NCBI GenBank assembly: GCA_013180625.2
Contig: SNVD02011224.1
Span: 62,001 to 126,000, forward strand
Source: Boswellia sacra
Taxonomy: Eukaryota; Streptophyta; Magnoliopsida; Sapindales; Burseraceae
Reading direction: 5' to 3'
DNA: 64,000 nucleotides
A program made the position numbers and the translations under genes. Below are positions 44,857-58,474 of the stretch, piece by piece (positions within the stretch are counted from its first letter, which is position 1; the number at the start of each line of letters is the position of its first letter). The notes beneath the pieces were generated by a model. That model did not search any database. It saw nothing but the letters and a program-made list of their open reading frames with translations, and was not told the origin of the DNA.

Positions 44857-47800
44857 ACACATATATTATAATACATACATATATATCTTCCTGTTTCTTG
44901 TATGCATATATATTTATATAATGCCTATCAATCATTTTAATCACTATTGATCACATGAGAGGTCTAATTCGTATATATGTTAAGTAGCTTATTATAATTA
45001 AGTTGATGAAGACTTCTGAGGAATATTATTGTCTGCTTATTGAAGCAGAAAAAGAAAGAAAAATTAATTATTTAATGAAGTCATATACATACAAGGCCAC
45101 TTAGCTAGCATAAGCACATGTGATTTATGATAAATCCAAATAGGTTATCCAAGAGCGATGTAATGAGTTCAACCAACATTAATTTAGAATTATCTATATC
45201 TTTTTCCGTTGACGAGAATTCAGTATAATAAATTGGTATTAAAATGTTGTTTGCAAATCTGGGTTCTACGTTAGGGTCTGGGTTCTACGTTAGGAATGAT
45301 CTCGTGGGTGCTTAGAAGATGACAAGTAGGTTCATATGTGCGATTAGTATCAGGCCCATAATGTGTTTTACTTTTGGGCAACCCATTTTAGGCCTAGAAT
45401 TGAAGAGGCTTCCTTTATTGTTCCAAGTAAATTGAAGACAAGAAATTATGAGTATTTCATATCAACTTTCCTAAATTAAAGATGAGTTATTTATGGTTAA
45501 AAGTATAGGAGTGTGAAAATATTTTATAAAAAATAAAATTGATTAAATTATAAGTGGTGAATATCCAAATCAATATTTGGTTTTTAAGTAAATTTAATTG
45601 GGGATAAATTTGAAATTTAGGGAAGTAATAAAAATAGGGATTCTTTATTTTAATGGTTGGAAAAAAATAATTACATGACTCTAATTATATATCCTTGTAT
45701 CATTTGGCCATTGTTATTTGAGCACATCAAAATCTTTTTTTTTTTTTTCCTTAAGCCTGGCTTAAAGTAAAATATTAATTTATAAATATTTTTGAATGAT
45801 ACTAAAATTAAATTTGTTTATATATCTTAAAACTAATTTTCCTTAAAGAACTCAATTCATTCTAGTTAGTTATATTTTAACAAACTTTGTGTATAGCTCT
45901 TGAAGATTCAGTGTAAGATATGAATTGAAGATATATTTACAATCTTAACTATATGAATTGAACTAGTGTAGTCCACAATAGCCAATTCCTTACCAACTCA
46001 ATTGTCGTTTAACAAGACTTTCACCCTTAAAATAGTTGTAACACATATCAATGAATGAAATTAAATAAAACATTTGCAACTCTCTTTAATATATATAATT
46101 GAGATGTTTAGACAATACTAGAAATTGCTATTGCTTAAATTCAATATATTTGAAAATGATAAATAAGTTCTGGCTCTTTTTTTTTTTTGAATAAATAAGA
46201 ATTTCATTTAAGGATGTGTCTGAGGCTTATTTGTTTAGTCCCATTGAATTGAATATGATAAAAAGGTTTTTTTTCTTATAATTGAATAAATAATCATAAT
46301 TTGTTTAAATATGCACAAAATTTATTAGTTTAAATAATATAAATATAACTAAAAAAAGGTTTCGTTTTAGCTTCCAAGTTTTTGCTTATGTTCTCTTCTA
46401 TATCTCTATTTTATGTTCGCTATATGTCATAATAATAACCCTCATCATAACATAATTTATGTTAAGTAAATGATAAAAATAGTATGATGGGTGTGAATGC
46501 AAGAAGATAGAACATGAGAGGAAGAGGGTATTTCTGCCCTTCAAGCAATCATAATTGGAATGGCTTCCGAAAAAATAAATCTCACCGACACACGAACTCT
46601 CATTTTTTTTTTATCTCCACCAGCTTCTTGCCTTTTACTCAACTCAATTTGCATTTGCTACATGTGTAAAGTGCGATGATTTGAGTAGTGACCCCGTGGT
46701 GGATTGAAGTATTATTTGGTGGGGTGGAGCTCCACTTTTTTTCCACAACAGTTTCTTATATCTAGTAAGAAGGATACCCTATATTTATAGTAAGTCTATA
46801 CAAAATAAATAAATATATGATATTTCTAATATAATTTATTATAATTATTCCCTTATTTAATAATTTTTGTATGCAAAATAATTTAATTAGAAAATTTTTA
46901 ATCAAATAATTAGTGCAAATTGCAAGAGTATAATATTTTGATACCCATAGTCTCATACAGCTAGCTAGACAATTGTTAGTGCATAGGCATATGGTGTCAG
47001 TGTAATGCTAGCTAGACAATTGTTAATGCAGACAATTGTTAATGCATTGGCATATGGTGTCAACGGATTATTAAATTCTAAATCTAATTAGAGTAATACT
47101 AGACTTATAATATTCATATAACCTAAATTTTACAATATAATATAATGTGATAGTCTAACTACATGACGAAAATTTGTTGGAGGAAGAAAAAACAAAAATA
47201 GATAAAAAAAAAGTTACATCTCTAATATGATTTTATCATTTAGGATACCACCTCATATCGTAGAGATTATATTATATAAATATTGTAAGTGTAGCATTAT
47301 TGATACAATTACGAAAGCAAATGTGCATGCCAGCAATGATGCAAGACAAAAAACTATACTTTAAAGCAAGGTAAATTGAATGAGTCAACACGTGAAGTGA
47401 CATGAATCCCACTTTTTCTACAAACTTGAGTTATAGCCTCCAAATTTGTTGAATCATAAGTTCCAATTATTTCATCTACCTACCCCCTTTCAATTATTAT
47501 TATTTTTAAAAAAGAAAACTCCAAACTAGGTTTACCAAGATTTGATCGATTTTAATAGAATTGAAAGGATGAATTAGAAAATCGAGCTAATTTTTTCATT
47601 TAATATATATAAATTGATCAATCAGTCCAGCCTAATCTTGCTAGCTACATGACATTTTATTAGTTTCAGTTAATCCAAATGATCTTAGATTTGATGGGTT
47701 TTCAGTTTTGGAAAAGGATAATATTTCATTTAAAGTTTATAAACATTAAATCAGAATTCGAGTCTTGACACTTTATTAATTTGTTGCTGTTAAGTTACCC

Positions 47801-49201
47801 TTATCTAGACGACTGTCTCCCATATAAAGACTATCTAATTAAATTAACATGAACTTTTACGATTGGAATGCTTGATTAAATTTGAATTTTTCGTCAGTTG
47901 AACATTATTAGATGTTAAATAATAGTTGGGACAAAACTAATAAACTTTAAAATTTTTTGCCTAATGTCAATATTTTGGGTAGAAGGGAAGGTTGGGCGCT
48001 GGCTGATGGGGTGAAGAAGGAGAGGAAAGATCGAGAAATTAAGGGCACAAATTAAATCAATATTGCATTCACTTCATCCCACGCATGCTAGTACAAAGTA
48101 AAAGGCTTGAATTTATAAAATCTGAAAATTAACTATTATCAGAAATAAAATTGAATTTAATCTCCATAATTCTCCTTTGCAAACAATCTCAATGCTTAGA
48201 ATGAACCACATTACTGAGAGAAGAATTATCAAGTTTTGGCTATGGATCATCCATGGAATAATATAATCATTTTGGGGAACTATATTTTTCAGAATTTCCT
48301 TATCAATTCACGACAATAATTGAAAGGAAAAATATTAATGTATTGTTGCCTTGTCAATTCAGTCAGTAGTGAGAACATGATTTTCATGTACCCTTGCCTT
48401 TTAGGGGAATTAAAGAGCCTGAAAAGCAGGTTGAAGATTTATGATTGAATTAAGTTAGTGATCTTGGTGAAAGTTGTTAGCTGAAGCTGAACCATTTTTC
48501 CAGCTGAGGTTAGGTTGTGTTTTTATTGAGCAGTTGGCATAATCATAAAGCCTCAGCTCACTTTTTTGTTATACTTAATTTTAGTGGTCCAAAATTTTAC
48601 AATTAATTTCCAGGAAACATTTAATTTGTTTCTTCTGTACTTTAGGATTCTGTAAATAGTCAATTCCACATTCACCTATATGTTGTCGGTCCAAAATACT
48701 TATAAAACTATGATCGATTAATAGCTGGAGACATTAAAGCGTATGAAAAATTATCTCATTAAGTCATAATAGAAATTTGCCTGAAAGTCAAAATGTTCCC
48801 ACTGAAAGCTTCACCCGCTCTCCATAAATGAATTATCAGCCTTGATTCGTCTGCAACCGGAGCTTCGGATAATAATTGAAAAAAAAAAAAATACAAGGCT
48901 TTTGGGTGGAATAATTTCTAGAATAAAGTGTATTGAACTACAAAATTCTCTATGGACAGTATATGTAATTCAGTAATGATCATGTTGTCACCGTCAGATT
49001 ATATGGCTTATATATCTGTTCAATTAAAAGTTGATAATTAAGTAAATATATCTATACGCAAAGTAAGACATAAAAAAAGATCCATTCTAAATATTAAGCT
49101 CAGAGCCAAATTCAAGTAGAGATAAAAAAGGAGACTGAATTTAGTTTATAAAGTCAAATATTGATAAATAGCATTATTCTATGATATTGATAGAGAGTGA
49201 G
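44857..49201. other. 4.3-kb intergenic region
   Basis: AT-rich, without a recognisable gene or transposon. Notable only for a short duplication of ggtctgggttctacgttagg (about 45260-45295), poly-T runs (45737-45749, 46180-46190) and a local repeat at 46960-47065. Confidence 0.45.
46960..47065. repeat. short local tandem duplication
   Basis: gctagctagacaattgttag..gcatatggtgtca occurs twice (from 46960 and from 47008). In the second copy agacaattgttaatgca is itself duplicated. Confidence 0.8.
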
Positions 49202-50008
49202 AGTAAAATCTCGATAAATTAATACTGTTGGGACTATGAAATATTATTATTTTACTGATGTTACTTATTTATCGAAAATTAAAGAATTATTAATTTAAAA
49301 AAATTTTATGTTTTAATTATTTGTAATCTATTATTTTTTTATAAAGATTTATGTATGTGTTATAAAAAAAATGGATTTGTGTTATCAAAAGTTAATGTAT
49401 CAAAAATTAATGGATTACATAAAGCTATTTCTACTCTACTTCATAGAAAAAGCAATTGATATTAAGTATCTTTTAATTTATTCTAGTGAAAATAATCGCC
49501 TAACCAATGACAAGATTATTTAAAAAATAATTAACAGATATGTCGGTTAATGATGATCACGATTTAGATGATAATTGTATTCTAGCAAATATTTTCTGAA
49601 AGAAGTCATTCAAGAAATAATAACCTTAAATAACTACTTTCTACAACATTAAAAAAATAACAAATGTAGTGAATACTTTACAAAAAATTTAAGGATGAGA
49701 TTATGTTTAGTTTAGATAGAAAGAAATAACAAAAAACTTTAAATTCGTATTTTGAAACAGTGCAAAATTGAGAAACTAAAAGCTATTAAGAAAAAATCAT
49801 TATCATATTATGAATTTATATATTATTAATGTTATGTATTTTATTAATTAATTATTTCGCTAAACCTTAAAGGATTTCAAAAAAAATTTATTATGTTATG
49901 CATTTAACAAATTTATCAATTTAATACATAAGCTCGAATATAGACTGAAAGATTTTATTATTAATTAAAATTATTAATTTATTAAATATTTATTTATCAA
50001 AGTTTTAC
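49202..50008. mobile_element. degenerate DNA-transposon-like repeat, copy A
   Basis: Ends are inverted: the left reads GTAAAATCTCGATAAATTAA and the right, reversed, reads GTAAAACTTTGATAAATAAA. The interior aligns with 54262-54876 over most of its length (for example aaataactact..acaaca, ttaaggat, cttaaaggattt, atgcatttaacaaattta). An internal frame shared by both copies (TLNNYfLQH.., then Arg/Lys-rich before a Tyr-Phe ending) faintly recalls the C-terminus of plant pogo/Tigger-type transposases. Confidence 0.55.
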
Positions 50009-51165
50009 ATATTATGTATTATACTGTATTGCCATGTTGCTTATGAAGTAGTGGCTACCTTCCATTATGTGCATATTAAATTTAGAAGCTGAGGCTAGGT
50101 GGTTAGGACTTGTCTATGGGAAGATCACAAGGAGATAGGTCTCAAGCTGCCGACTGCCCTTTACTCGAATTCAAATACCTTCATTTAATGATCTTGGACA
50201 GGTAACAGTACTACCAGAGTTATCCCTTATTAAATTTTCCGATAAAAATAACTAAATCCATCATGGGCACGCGTCTTTGAATGCGTGTCGAATTTTTTTA
50301 TTAAACACTCGTGAATATTTGGAGAGACATATTTCAACCAACATGTCTATTTAGTTACATTGCACATTTTACTGATAATTTATTATGTTCATGAATTATA
50401 TTGAGTATTTAAAAAAAAATGGTGAACTTGGTTAGATAACCAAAAGACTTTGAAACTCACTAAAATCCAAAATCATCCTAAAATTTGGTCATTTTGATTA
50501 TTTTACTAAATCTCTTATACATTGACAAGTGAATACATATAGATTTTGATTTTCTTTTAAGTTTTCAAACGGGAAAACATGTCACTGTACAGAAAATGAT
50601 ACCCAATAACTATTTATAGTTACTAATAAAGCTTCAATTAGGGTCTTAAGTCCAAAATGGCTCAGGATCAGGATAAGAAAGGTTTTTTTTTTTTTTTTTT
50701 TTTTTTAACAAAGGAGTTAATGGTTTATGTAATTCTATGAATTTTTTTAGAATACTCTTTTCTTGAATACGTTCAAGAAAATTTCGTTTAATTTGTGCAC
50801 CGGGAAGCATATGAAATTGAGGTTAAATTCTTTCGCTAACACTTCTTTGGGCAATCATCAGCGTATATTTTCTTGTCAACACCTTGTTCAGCATTGGAAA
50901 CTTTAACTTTTATTTAATTACACCTCATTTTCAAGTGAACAAGCAAGCTAGCAGGACGTTACTGCTCTTGAGCGGTCTTGAGCTCAGGCGGTTGTGGCTC
51001 CACCATTGTAGGGGAAATTTTAGCAAACAATATGGCAAGGTCTGGAGAACAAGTATTCAGTGAAATCAGATATTTGCATCAGAAAATGACATATAGTAGA
51101 TATTTGCATGGCACCGTTGCTTCTTTTCAGGGGTAGGCCCCTTATCCTCTTTCTATGGAGATGAC
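50009..51165. other. intergenic region upstream of GDSL-2
   Basis: No gene. A 22-base T run at 50685-50706. The GDSL-2 promoter should lie in the last part. Confidence 0.4.
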
Positions 51166-51172
51166 TAGAAAT

Positions 51173-51180
51173 TATATAAA
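51173..51180 (+). promoter_or_regulatory. probable TATA box of GDSL-2
   Basis: tatataaa about 94 bp before the ATG at 51274, a spacing close to that of GDSL-1. Confidence 0.6.
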
Positions 51181-51273
51181 GCCATCTATAGCCCTTTATA
51201 TTCACATATGCCAAAACAATTAAGTTTGTATTCGCAAAATAGTTCTTCGAGCTATTAAATTTTAATTTATTCA

Positions 51274-53714
51274 ATGGCAAGCCCATTGGTCCATAGTGCA
51301 TTGATAGTTTCAGGTTTGGTCATGGTAATTGTAGCTTTTGTCCCACAAGCTGAGGCAGCTCGGGCTTTCTTTGTGTTTGGTGATTCACTTGTTGATAACG
51401 GAAACAACAATTACCTAGCCACCGATGCGCGGGCTGACTCACCTCCTTATGGCATTGATTATCCAACTCATCGACCCACAGGGCGCTTCTCTAATGGCCT
51501 AAACATTCCTGATTTTATCAGTTCAGTTCATTTGCATTGCCATTATTACTTTAATTCTTGATAGTCTTTAATTTGTCATTCTAAAATTTGACTAACACAA
51601 ATGTGAAATGTGACGTGTATTCAGGCAAGCAACTTGGGTCAGAATCCACATTGCCCTACTTGAGTCCAGAGCTCACAGGACAAAAACTACTTGTTGGTGC
51701 CAACTTTGCTTCGGCTGGAATTGGAATCCTTAATGACACTGGAATTCAATTTGTAAGTCCAGAATTGACCATAGTGTTGGAAGCTATTTAAGAAAATGAA
51801 GGGATCGAAAGTTTCAATTTAGCTGAACAAATGGCTTAAAATGACACATTGATGGCAGGTAAACGTAATCAGAATGTTCGGGCAATTTGAGTACTTCCAA
51901 GAGTACCAGAACCGCGTTGCCGCACTTATTGGAGCCGCACAGGCCAAGCAACTAGTGAATAGAGCTCTCGTTCTCATCACTGTTGGTGGTAACGATTTTG
52001 TAAACAACTACTACTTGGTTCCGTTCTCTGTCAGATCTCGCCAGTACTCTCTACCAAACTACGTCAAGTACTTAATCTCCGAATACAAAAAACTTCTAAT
52101 GGTATATTTCGTTTCCATTTCCATTCTATACTCCTAACTTGCTGCATCCTTTTTCCCGTTCTAAAATGTACCACTAAATTGCTTTTACTAACACAGAGGC
52201 TGTATGAGCTCGGAGCACGAAGGGTTTTGGTGACGGGGACAGGGCCGTTGGGTTGTGTTCCATCAGAATTAGCTCAGCGAAGCAGAAACGGGGAGTGTTC
52301 AGCGGAGCTGCAGCGAGCTGCCTCCTTGTTCAATCCACAACTTGTTCAAATGCTGCAAGGACTTAACAGTCAATATGGTTCAGATGTCTTTGTTGGCGTT
52401 AATACACAACTGATACACAATGACTTTATTAGTAGTCCTCAATCATATGGTAAGCTGACCTATGGCTCATTATTAATTTCTCTAAATTTAATGATGTTAT
52501 CTTTTACTTTAAAAAAAAAAAAAAAAACCTATTAATAGATTGTAGTGGTAGATCTAACCATCAAAGGCTAAATTGAATGCAGGGTGCACGCAATAAGCTT
52601 TGTGAATTAACTCCCCTATTATGAATCATCTGACTTATAGAACACCAAAAAGCTCGACATGTTTGCATTTGATATGTAGTTGTTACATTTTTATTGTGTT
52701 TTACTTGATCTTCCCAAAGATAAAAGTAGTTCTTCATCCAAAAGCCGAATTTGACAACACTTTTCAACGGGACAAGGTCTTTTTTGCTTTCTGTTTTTTG
52801 GTTTTTGGGGACAACCACGGGAGACAAACTCTCGGAGGTTATTGATTGGTTTGGCATAAACGACAGCTAATGATAGATTAGATTACGATTATGTGTGGAC
52901 CAAATGAGTGTGATAATGAAAACGATCAATTGCATTTATTAAAATAAACCTACTCCAACAATTTATCTCTTCATAGCTTCAAAATACATACTCCTTAATC
53001 AATTACGACTTAAATATGATTGATACTTCTTATTTACTGCCCCTTCTAAGAGGGTAGACCTGGGTATAGTAAATCCAATCAGGGCCTTTACATATTAATA
53101 GTAACCAAATTTAAGAAGTTAATTTTCTAAGTGTTATTAATAATTACTGACTATGAAAGATAATTTATAATATGCGACAGAGTTAACATTCTACATTTTA
53201 ATCTACTGTCACAGGTCACTTTCTAAATGGTATAATTTACAAGTCTACCGTTTAATGAAGTTCCAATTACATGTTATACAATATAAATATTACAGTGCTA
53301 TATATTGATATGAAGAAAAATGTTGCTGTTACATACTCTCATCTGACCCCGGAAAGTGAATAATTGAATTAAGCACGGATAGAGATGTTGCAGTTAATGG
53401 TAATTCCATAATGTGATTTCCATATTATAGATGGCAAAATGTTGTGATTGAGTAGTATTATTTTTGTGGATACAGGATTTACCACATCGAAGGTAGCATG
53501 TTGTGGACAAGGACCTTATAATGGTCTAGGATTGTGCACTGTGGCATCCAACTTGTGCCCAAATCGAGACCTATATGCATTTTGGGATGCATTTCATCCA
53601 TCAGAAAAGGCAAATGGAATAATAGTTCAACAGTTCATGACTACTGGCTCTACTGAGTACATGTATCCCATGAATCTCAGCACTATCATGGCCTTGGACT
53701 CCAACAGTATTTGA
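51274..53714 (+). CDS. GDSL-2: secreted GDSL esterase/lipase, five exons
   Basis: Exons 51274-51520, 51625-51752, 51859-52101, 52197-52449 and 53476-53714 give 369 residues. Signal peptide of about 27 residues (ends PQAEAA). Catalytic blocks: [14 protein letters not shown] (Ser), GGNDFVNNY (Asn), FWDAFHPSE (Asp, His). Exons 2, 3 and 4 have exactly the lengths of GDSL-1 (128, 243, 253 bp), so the genes are duplicates with conserved introns. Predicted role: extracellular hydrolase of lipid or other esters; substrate unknown. The donor of intron 1 (GTTCAG) is weak compared with GTAAGT in GDSL-1, which might allow read-through or alternative splicing. Intron 4 is long (1026 bp). The coding frame is fully open. 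Confidence 0.94.
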
Positions 53715-54261
53715 TCACGCTTATTTCTTAAAAAATTGTATTATGTACCTTTGTTATAAGAGATTCATAACGGTGTGAGTGCATGTTTAATTTCCTGAAA
53801 ATTTGGAGCATCGCCTTGAAAAAAACTTTGTAGTTGTTATAATTAAGAAATTATTCACTAATTATATATATATATTTAATCTTCAACAAGAAGATGTCTT
53901 CTATATATGGTCTGTTTCCTATTCTATCCTTTAGATCAATCATATTTCCCATGAGCATGACTTGATGAATGGAGCGACAAATTAACACGGAGATGCCTTC
54001 CTAGATGAATTTTCAAAGTGAATAAAAGTAATTATTACCTACTTAACACTTAAAAGTGTAGAATAGTAGGGATAGTGTAACTTATATATTGACTTAAAAT
54101 TTTTATCATAAATTAATTGGTCGGGGGTCTCTCTCGGGTTGGCTAAATTGAGTGGACTCGACAAACCTGCATGTTTCCAGGTTCGACCAACGGCATGGAT
54201 GCTTTAATACTCTCCATAAAAGGCCTAGCGCAGGTCCAAAGTTCATAATATGTAAAGTATA
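53715..54261. other. GDSL-2 3' flank
   Basis: 3' untranslated and intergenic sequence, AT-rich; 54119-54230 is less AT-rich but without a recognisable feature. Confidence 0.4.
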
Positions 54262-54876
54262 GTAAAACTTCTAAAAGTAATACTGTTGAGACTATAAAAA
54301 ATATTATTTTATAAAAGTTATTTTTTATCGATAAATAAATAATTTATTAATTTATTAATAAATGATTAATTATTAATTTAAGAAGACTTTTACGTTTTCA
54401 TTATGTATATTTTTTTTACCAAGATTCATACATGTCTTTTAAATAGTAGCGTTTTACTAAATGTTTTCTTAAAAGAGGATATTCAAACAATAGTAACTTT
54501 AAATAACTATTTGCCACAACATGAAAAAAAATACATAATGTAGTACTTGCTTTGCAAAAAAATTAAGGATAATGTTGAGGTTAGTTTACATAGGAAAAAA
54601 AAAACTTTAGATTTATATTTTGAAAAAAACTACAATTAAGAAATTTGAAGTTGTCAAGGAAAAAATCATCTTCAATGAATTTTCTATGTTATTTATCTTA
54701 TGTTTTTAATAAATTTTTAATTTATATTTTCGTTGGATCTTAAAGGATTTGAAAAATAACACATCTTATGCATTTAACAAATTTATTAATTTAATATATT
54801 ACCGCAAGTTGGTCAGAAGATTTTATTATTTAACTGAGGTTATTATTTTATTGAACATTTATTTATCAAGGTTTCA
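54262..54876. mobile_element. degenerate DNA-transposon-like repeat, copy B
   Basis: Second copy of the repeat at 49202-50008, in the same orientation, shorter by internal deletions. Left end GTAAAACTTCTAAAAGTAAT; right end reversed TGAAACCTTGATAAATAAAT. The internal frame reads IVTLNNYLPQHEK and, further on, SLHRKKKTLDLYFEK. Confidence 0.55.
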
Positions 54877-55730
54877 TAGCAAAGAAAACCATTCCATAAA
54901 CCTATAGCCTACCAAAAAAAAAACTCATCCAATCAAGTCCAGGAACCAACAAGATTCAGTCAAAGCTTATACAAACAAAATAGAAGGCATATAACTAAAG
55001 ACACATAACATCACATTATAGGTTTCCTAGATCAAATCCCATCAAGTAGAGTGGGTGTCATTTACGAAAGGAAAATCCACTTACATTTCATTATCTCAAA
55101 ATGGATCGTGAATAAGTGGTTAGATTGGTCAAACCTATGCTAAGAATCAACCAAAAACCTATTTTTTCTGTGACTTCATTAAATAAGTTACTAGCTCTTA
55201 CTGTACTATGTAAATCCTTAATTTATGTAATACAAATCAATAAAAGTAATTCCTTTGTGTAATAGTTTTTATATTAAATAAGTTACTAGAAAATTTATAA
55301 TAAAATAGTTAACGTATAATATTCTTTTCTTGAATAATTGGTGTTAGTTTGAATTGTTTTGATAAAGCATATATGAAAAATTTAAAAATATTAAGATGGG
55401 ATTGGACTGATCTTAATTTTTAAAAAAAATTCAAAAAAGTATATTCATTATGTCCCGACTTATTAAAATGTAAACGTATATATTTTTTGTCTTAATAAGA
55501 TTTTTGTATTGTCAAGAAGATTTTAATTAATATTATTCAGCCCGATCAAGAAACTTTTTGTTGTTGCGCCCATGTCATTAACTAATTAATTTGCTTATTC
55601 TTCACATACAAATAACTTAATTTTCCAACTACACTTGGAAAATTCATGATTCGAAACAAACAATAACCTCATAAAACATTTTGAAAAACATGATTAACAT
55701 GGATTATCATATTGGCAAGAAAAGGGGCTA
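54877..55730. other. spacer between convergent GDSL-2 and GDSL-3
   Basis: AT-rich with no gene. Includes the 3' flank of GDSL-3. Confidence 0.4.
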
Positions 55731-57837
55731 TCAGTTCATGGAATCCAAGGCGATGATGGTGCTCAGATTCATGGGGGTCATGTAGCTGGTGGAGCCGCTT
55801 AATATCTGTTGAACAATTATTCCACTTGCCTTTTCAGATGGATGGAATGGATCCCAAAATGCATAGAGTTTACGATTGGGGCATACATTAGATAATGATG
55901 TACACAGACCAATCCCATTGTATGGTCCTTGTCCACAACATGCTACCTTCGATGTTGTAAATCCTGCCAATTAGTTAACATAACATGCATTTTACTGCCT
56001 TTTGTCACCAAGACATAAAGCAAAGGGGAAATATCATTATAAAATTAATTTTAACCAAGATTATGGTAAATATAAAATACATTCATAAATTCAAGAGTAG
56101 GGAAGTATATATAGAGATCAAAATTAATTAATTTTCTCTTCAGGTAATTTTCTATACGCAAATCCATGGTATGAAGCCCTCGCTTTTATATAAATTAAGA
56201 AGAAGTCATGCGCATACCAAATGCTTGAGGGTTGCTGATGAAATCCGCGTGCATTTGTTGAGTATTTGCTCCAATAAAGACGGTTTTTCCGATTTTTTTG
56301 TTTAGTTCCGCTAGCATTTGAAGGAGTTGCGGGTTGTACAAGGCTGCGGCTCTTTGCAGTTCAGCTGAGCATCCACCATTAGAACCTCGCGTTGCCAATT
56401 CTGCCGGTACACAACCCAAAGGTCCCGTGCCTGTCACAATAACTCTTCGAGCTCCCAGTTGGTATAACCTCTGTGACAACAATGACATTTAATAAAATTA
56501 AAAAAAAAAATGCAAACAGAAACCATTAACTTTGAACTCCTAGTTATATATGTAAACTCAAATTTTCTCTTTTATTTTTCAATTAATTAGTTTCTGTTGT
56601 CAAAGTTTTTAAATAAAAGAAAAAAGGAAATTAAGATGACATTCGGTAGCTCTCTGAGAAAACTGATAATTGTGGAAGAACATACATTAGTTGCTTCCTC
56701 AAAATAAACATGAACTTTATCTTTAATGTGGTCTGTCCTTGCTCTTTTGAGACCAGTACAGGTACATTGCTTACGGATCAGTATAGAGAAGAACAAAATG
56801 TGTCAAAGTCAATAGGGAATTACCAGTAATAGCTTGCGGTACTCTGATATGAGATACTTAACATAATCGGCCAAGGCGAACTGGCGAGATCTTGCAGAGA
56901 AGGGAACCAAGTAATAATTATTCACAAAATCGTTGCCACCCACAGTGATTAGTACCAGCGCTTGGTTTACAAGTTTGCGAGCTTGTTGAGCCCCAATGAC
57001 AGCACTCACTCGACGTTGGTATTCCTCGAAGTACTCAAGTTGTTTAAACATTCTAATTACGTTTAACTGCAATTGTGGCGTTTTATGTCACAGCTAGGTT
57101 AATTAAGATGGAATAATTTCTAAGTATAATTTACTTATACTATCAAATGGCCATTGTTGGGAAATCAGGGTGGCAATTGACTTACAAACTGAACTCCAGT
57201 GTCATTAAGAATTCCTATGCCTGCTGAAGCAAAGTTGGCACCGACAAGAAGCCTTTGTCCAGTGAGCTGGGGGCTCAAGTATGGCAATGGGGCTTCTGAT
57301 TGACCGATTCGCTGACCTATCATTGCATGCATGCATGTAATAAAGATCAATGTATAATAATTAAGTCTGCGCGTACGCTTCATACAACAGAATTTTTCTT
57401 TTTAAGTCTGAACTTACATTAAAATGTGTTCAATTATGTAGTAATTGGCATGAATATCCTTTCTCTACAGGAAATTAATAACTATGTTATTGTATATAAA
57501 CGCATGCATGCATGCTAATCCCGTTAATTAAAATGTAAGTCATATCACATATGCTGTATAATATATATTTGCAAGGATTATAGTAATCAATCTCACTGAT
57601 AATGTCAGGAATGTTAAGGCCATTAGAGAAACGGCCTGTGGGTCGACGAGTAGGATAATCAATCCCATACGGGGGTGCGTCTGCACGAGCAGTTGTTGCG
57701 AGATAGTTGTTGTTGCCACTATCAACAAGTGAGTCACCAAAAACAAAGAAAGCTCGAGCCTCAGCTATGCGAACAAAAGCTCCCAATGCCAATACAGGGC
57801 CAAAAATCACCCACCAGGTATTGAATGATATAGCCAT
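55731..57837 (-). CDS. GDSL-3: secreted GDSL esterase/lipase, five exons
   Basis: Minus strand. Exons 57837-57597, 57316-57186, 57066-56824, 56470-56218 and 55963-55731 give 366 residues. Starts [14 protein letters not shown], a signal peptide ending near AEA. Catalytic blocks [23 protein letters not shown] and FWDPFHPSE are intact. Exon 2 is 3 bp longer than in the two paralogues (one extra residue in [15 protein letters not shown]), while exons 3 and 4 are again 243 and 253 bp. Predicted secreted ester hydrolase, substrate unknown. It lies tail to tail with GDSL-2, 2.0 kb apart, so the local pair probably arose by an inverted duplication or a later inversion. Confidence 0.94.
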
Positions 57838-57909
57838 TTTTGGAAACCCTAAATTAGATATTTATATTGAAACAGACTCGTCGGAATGTGGCTGAAAGAA
57901 ACACAATAG

Positions 57910-57918
57910 ATTTATATA
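57910..57918 (-). promoter_or_regulatory. probable TATA box of GDSL-3
   Basis: Minus strand tatataaat, about 75 bp before the ATG at 57837. Confidence 0.6.
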
Positions 57919-58474
57919 GATTGCGCTTCCTTAGTTTATCGAATATTTAAAGGACCCGTGAAAAGGAAAGAAAGCTATTGAGGGTAGTTGTGGTAGGCAA
58001 CAACTTGTACAAGCCTTAGCACTAGCACCCGCTTCAACTTAATGAATGCATGCCTCAGATCGTGCGAGCTATTGCGCTTTAAGCAGTTTTGAATAAATTT
58101 TCTATTACTTTAAGCTGTAAAGAAAGTAAAGTTTTCATGATAAGCGATAATGGCATATGGTGTGTGGCAAGATTTTACCAATGCATTGCCTCTTAATTAA
58201 GATTCGTGTTTTGCAACAATATATTATTTGTAGGTGATTTCATTGCTCTAGGGTGTTAATTTATTGTTATCATCATTAATGAAATTTAAGAATTTATTTT
58301 TATCATCGAATTAATTTTTGTTTACAATCACCTCTTTAACAAAATAGTCCTTTCATGTTTCATGTTTCTACTGAGTATATTGATTGATACCACATGGTAC
58401 AATAGCCATCGGAAGTAAGAAAGTTGAAAGCTGTTCAATTTTATTGCACCTAGCTAACAACCGAATTTACGAAG

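Noticed and set aside
50685..50706. T run as a possible retroposon tail
   Set aside because: No target duplication or element body adjoins it.
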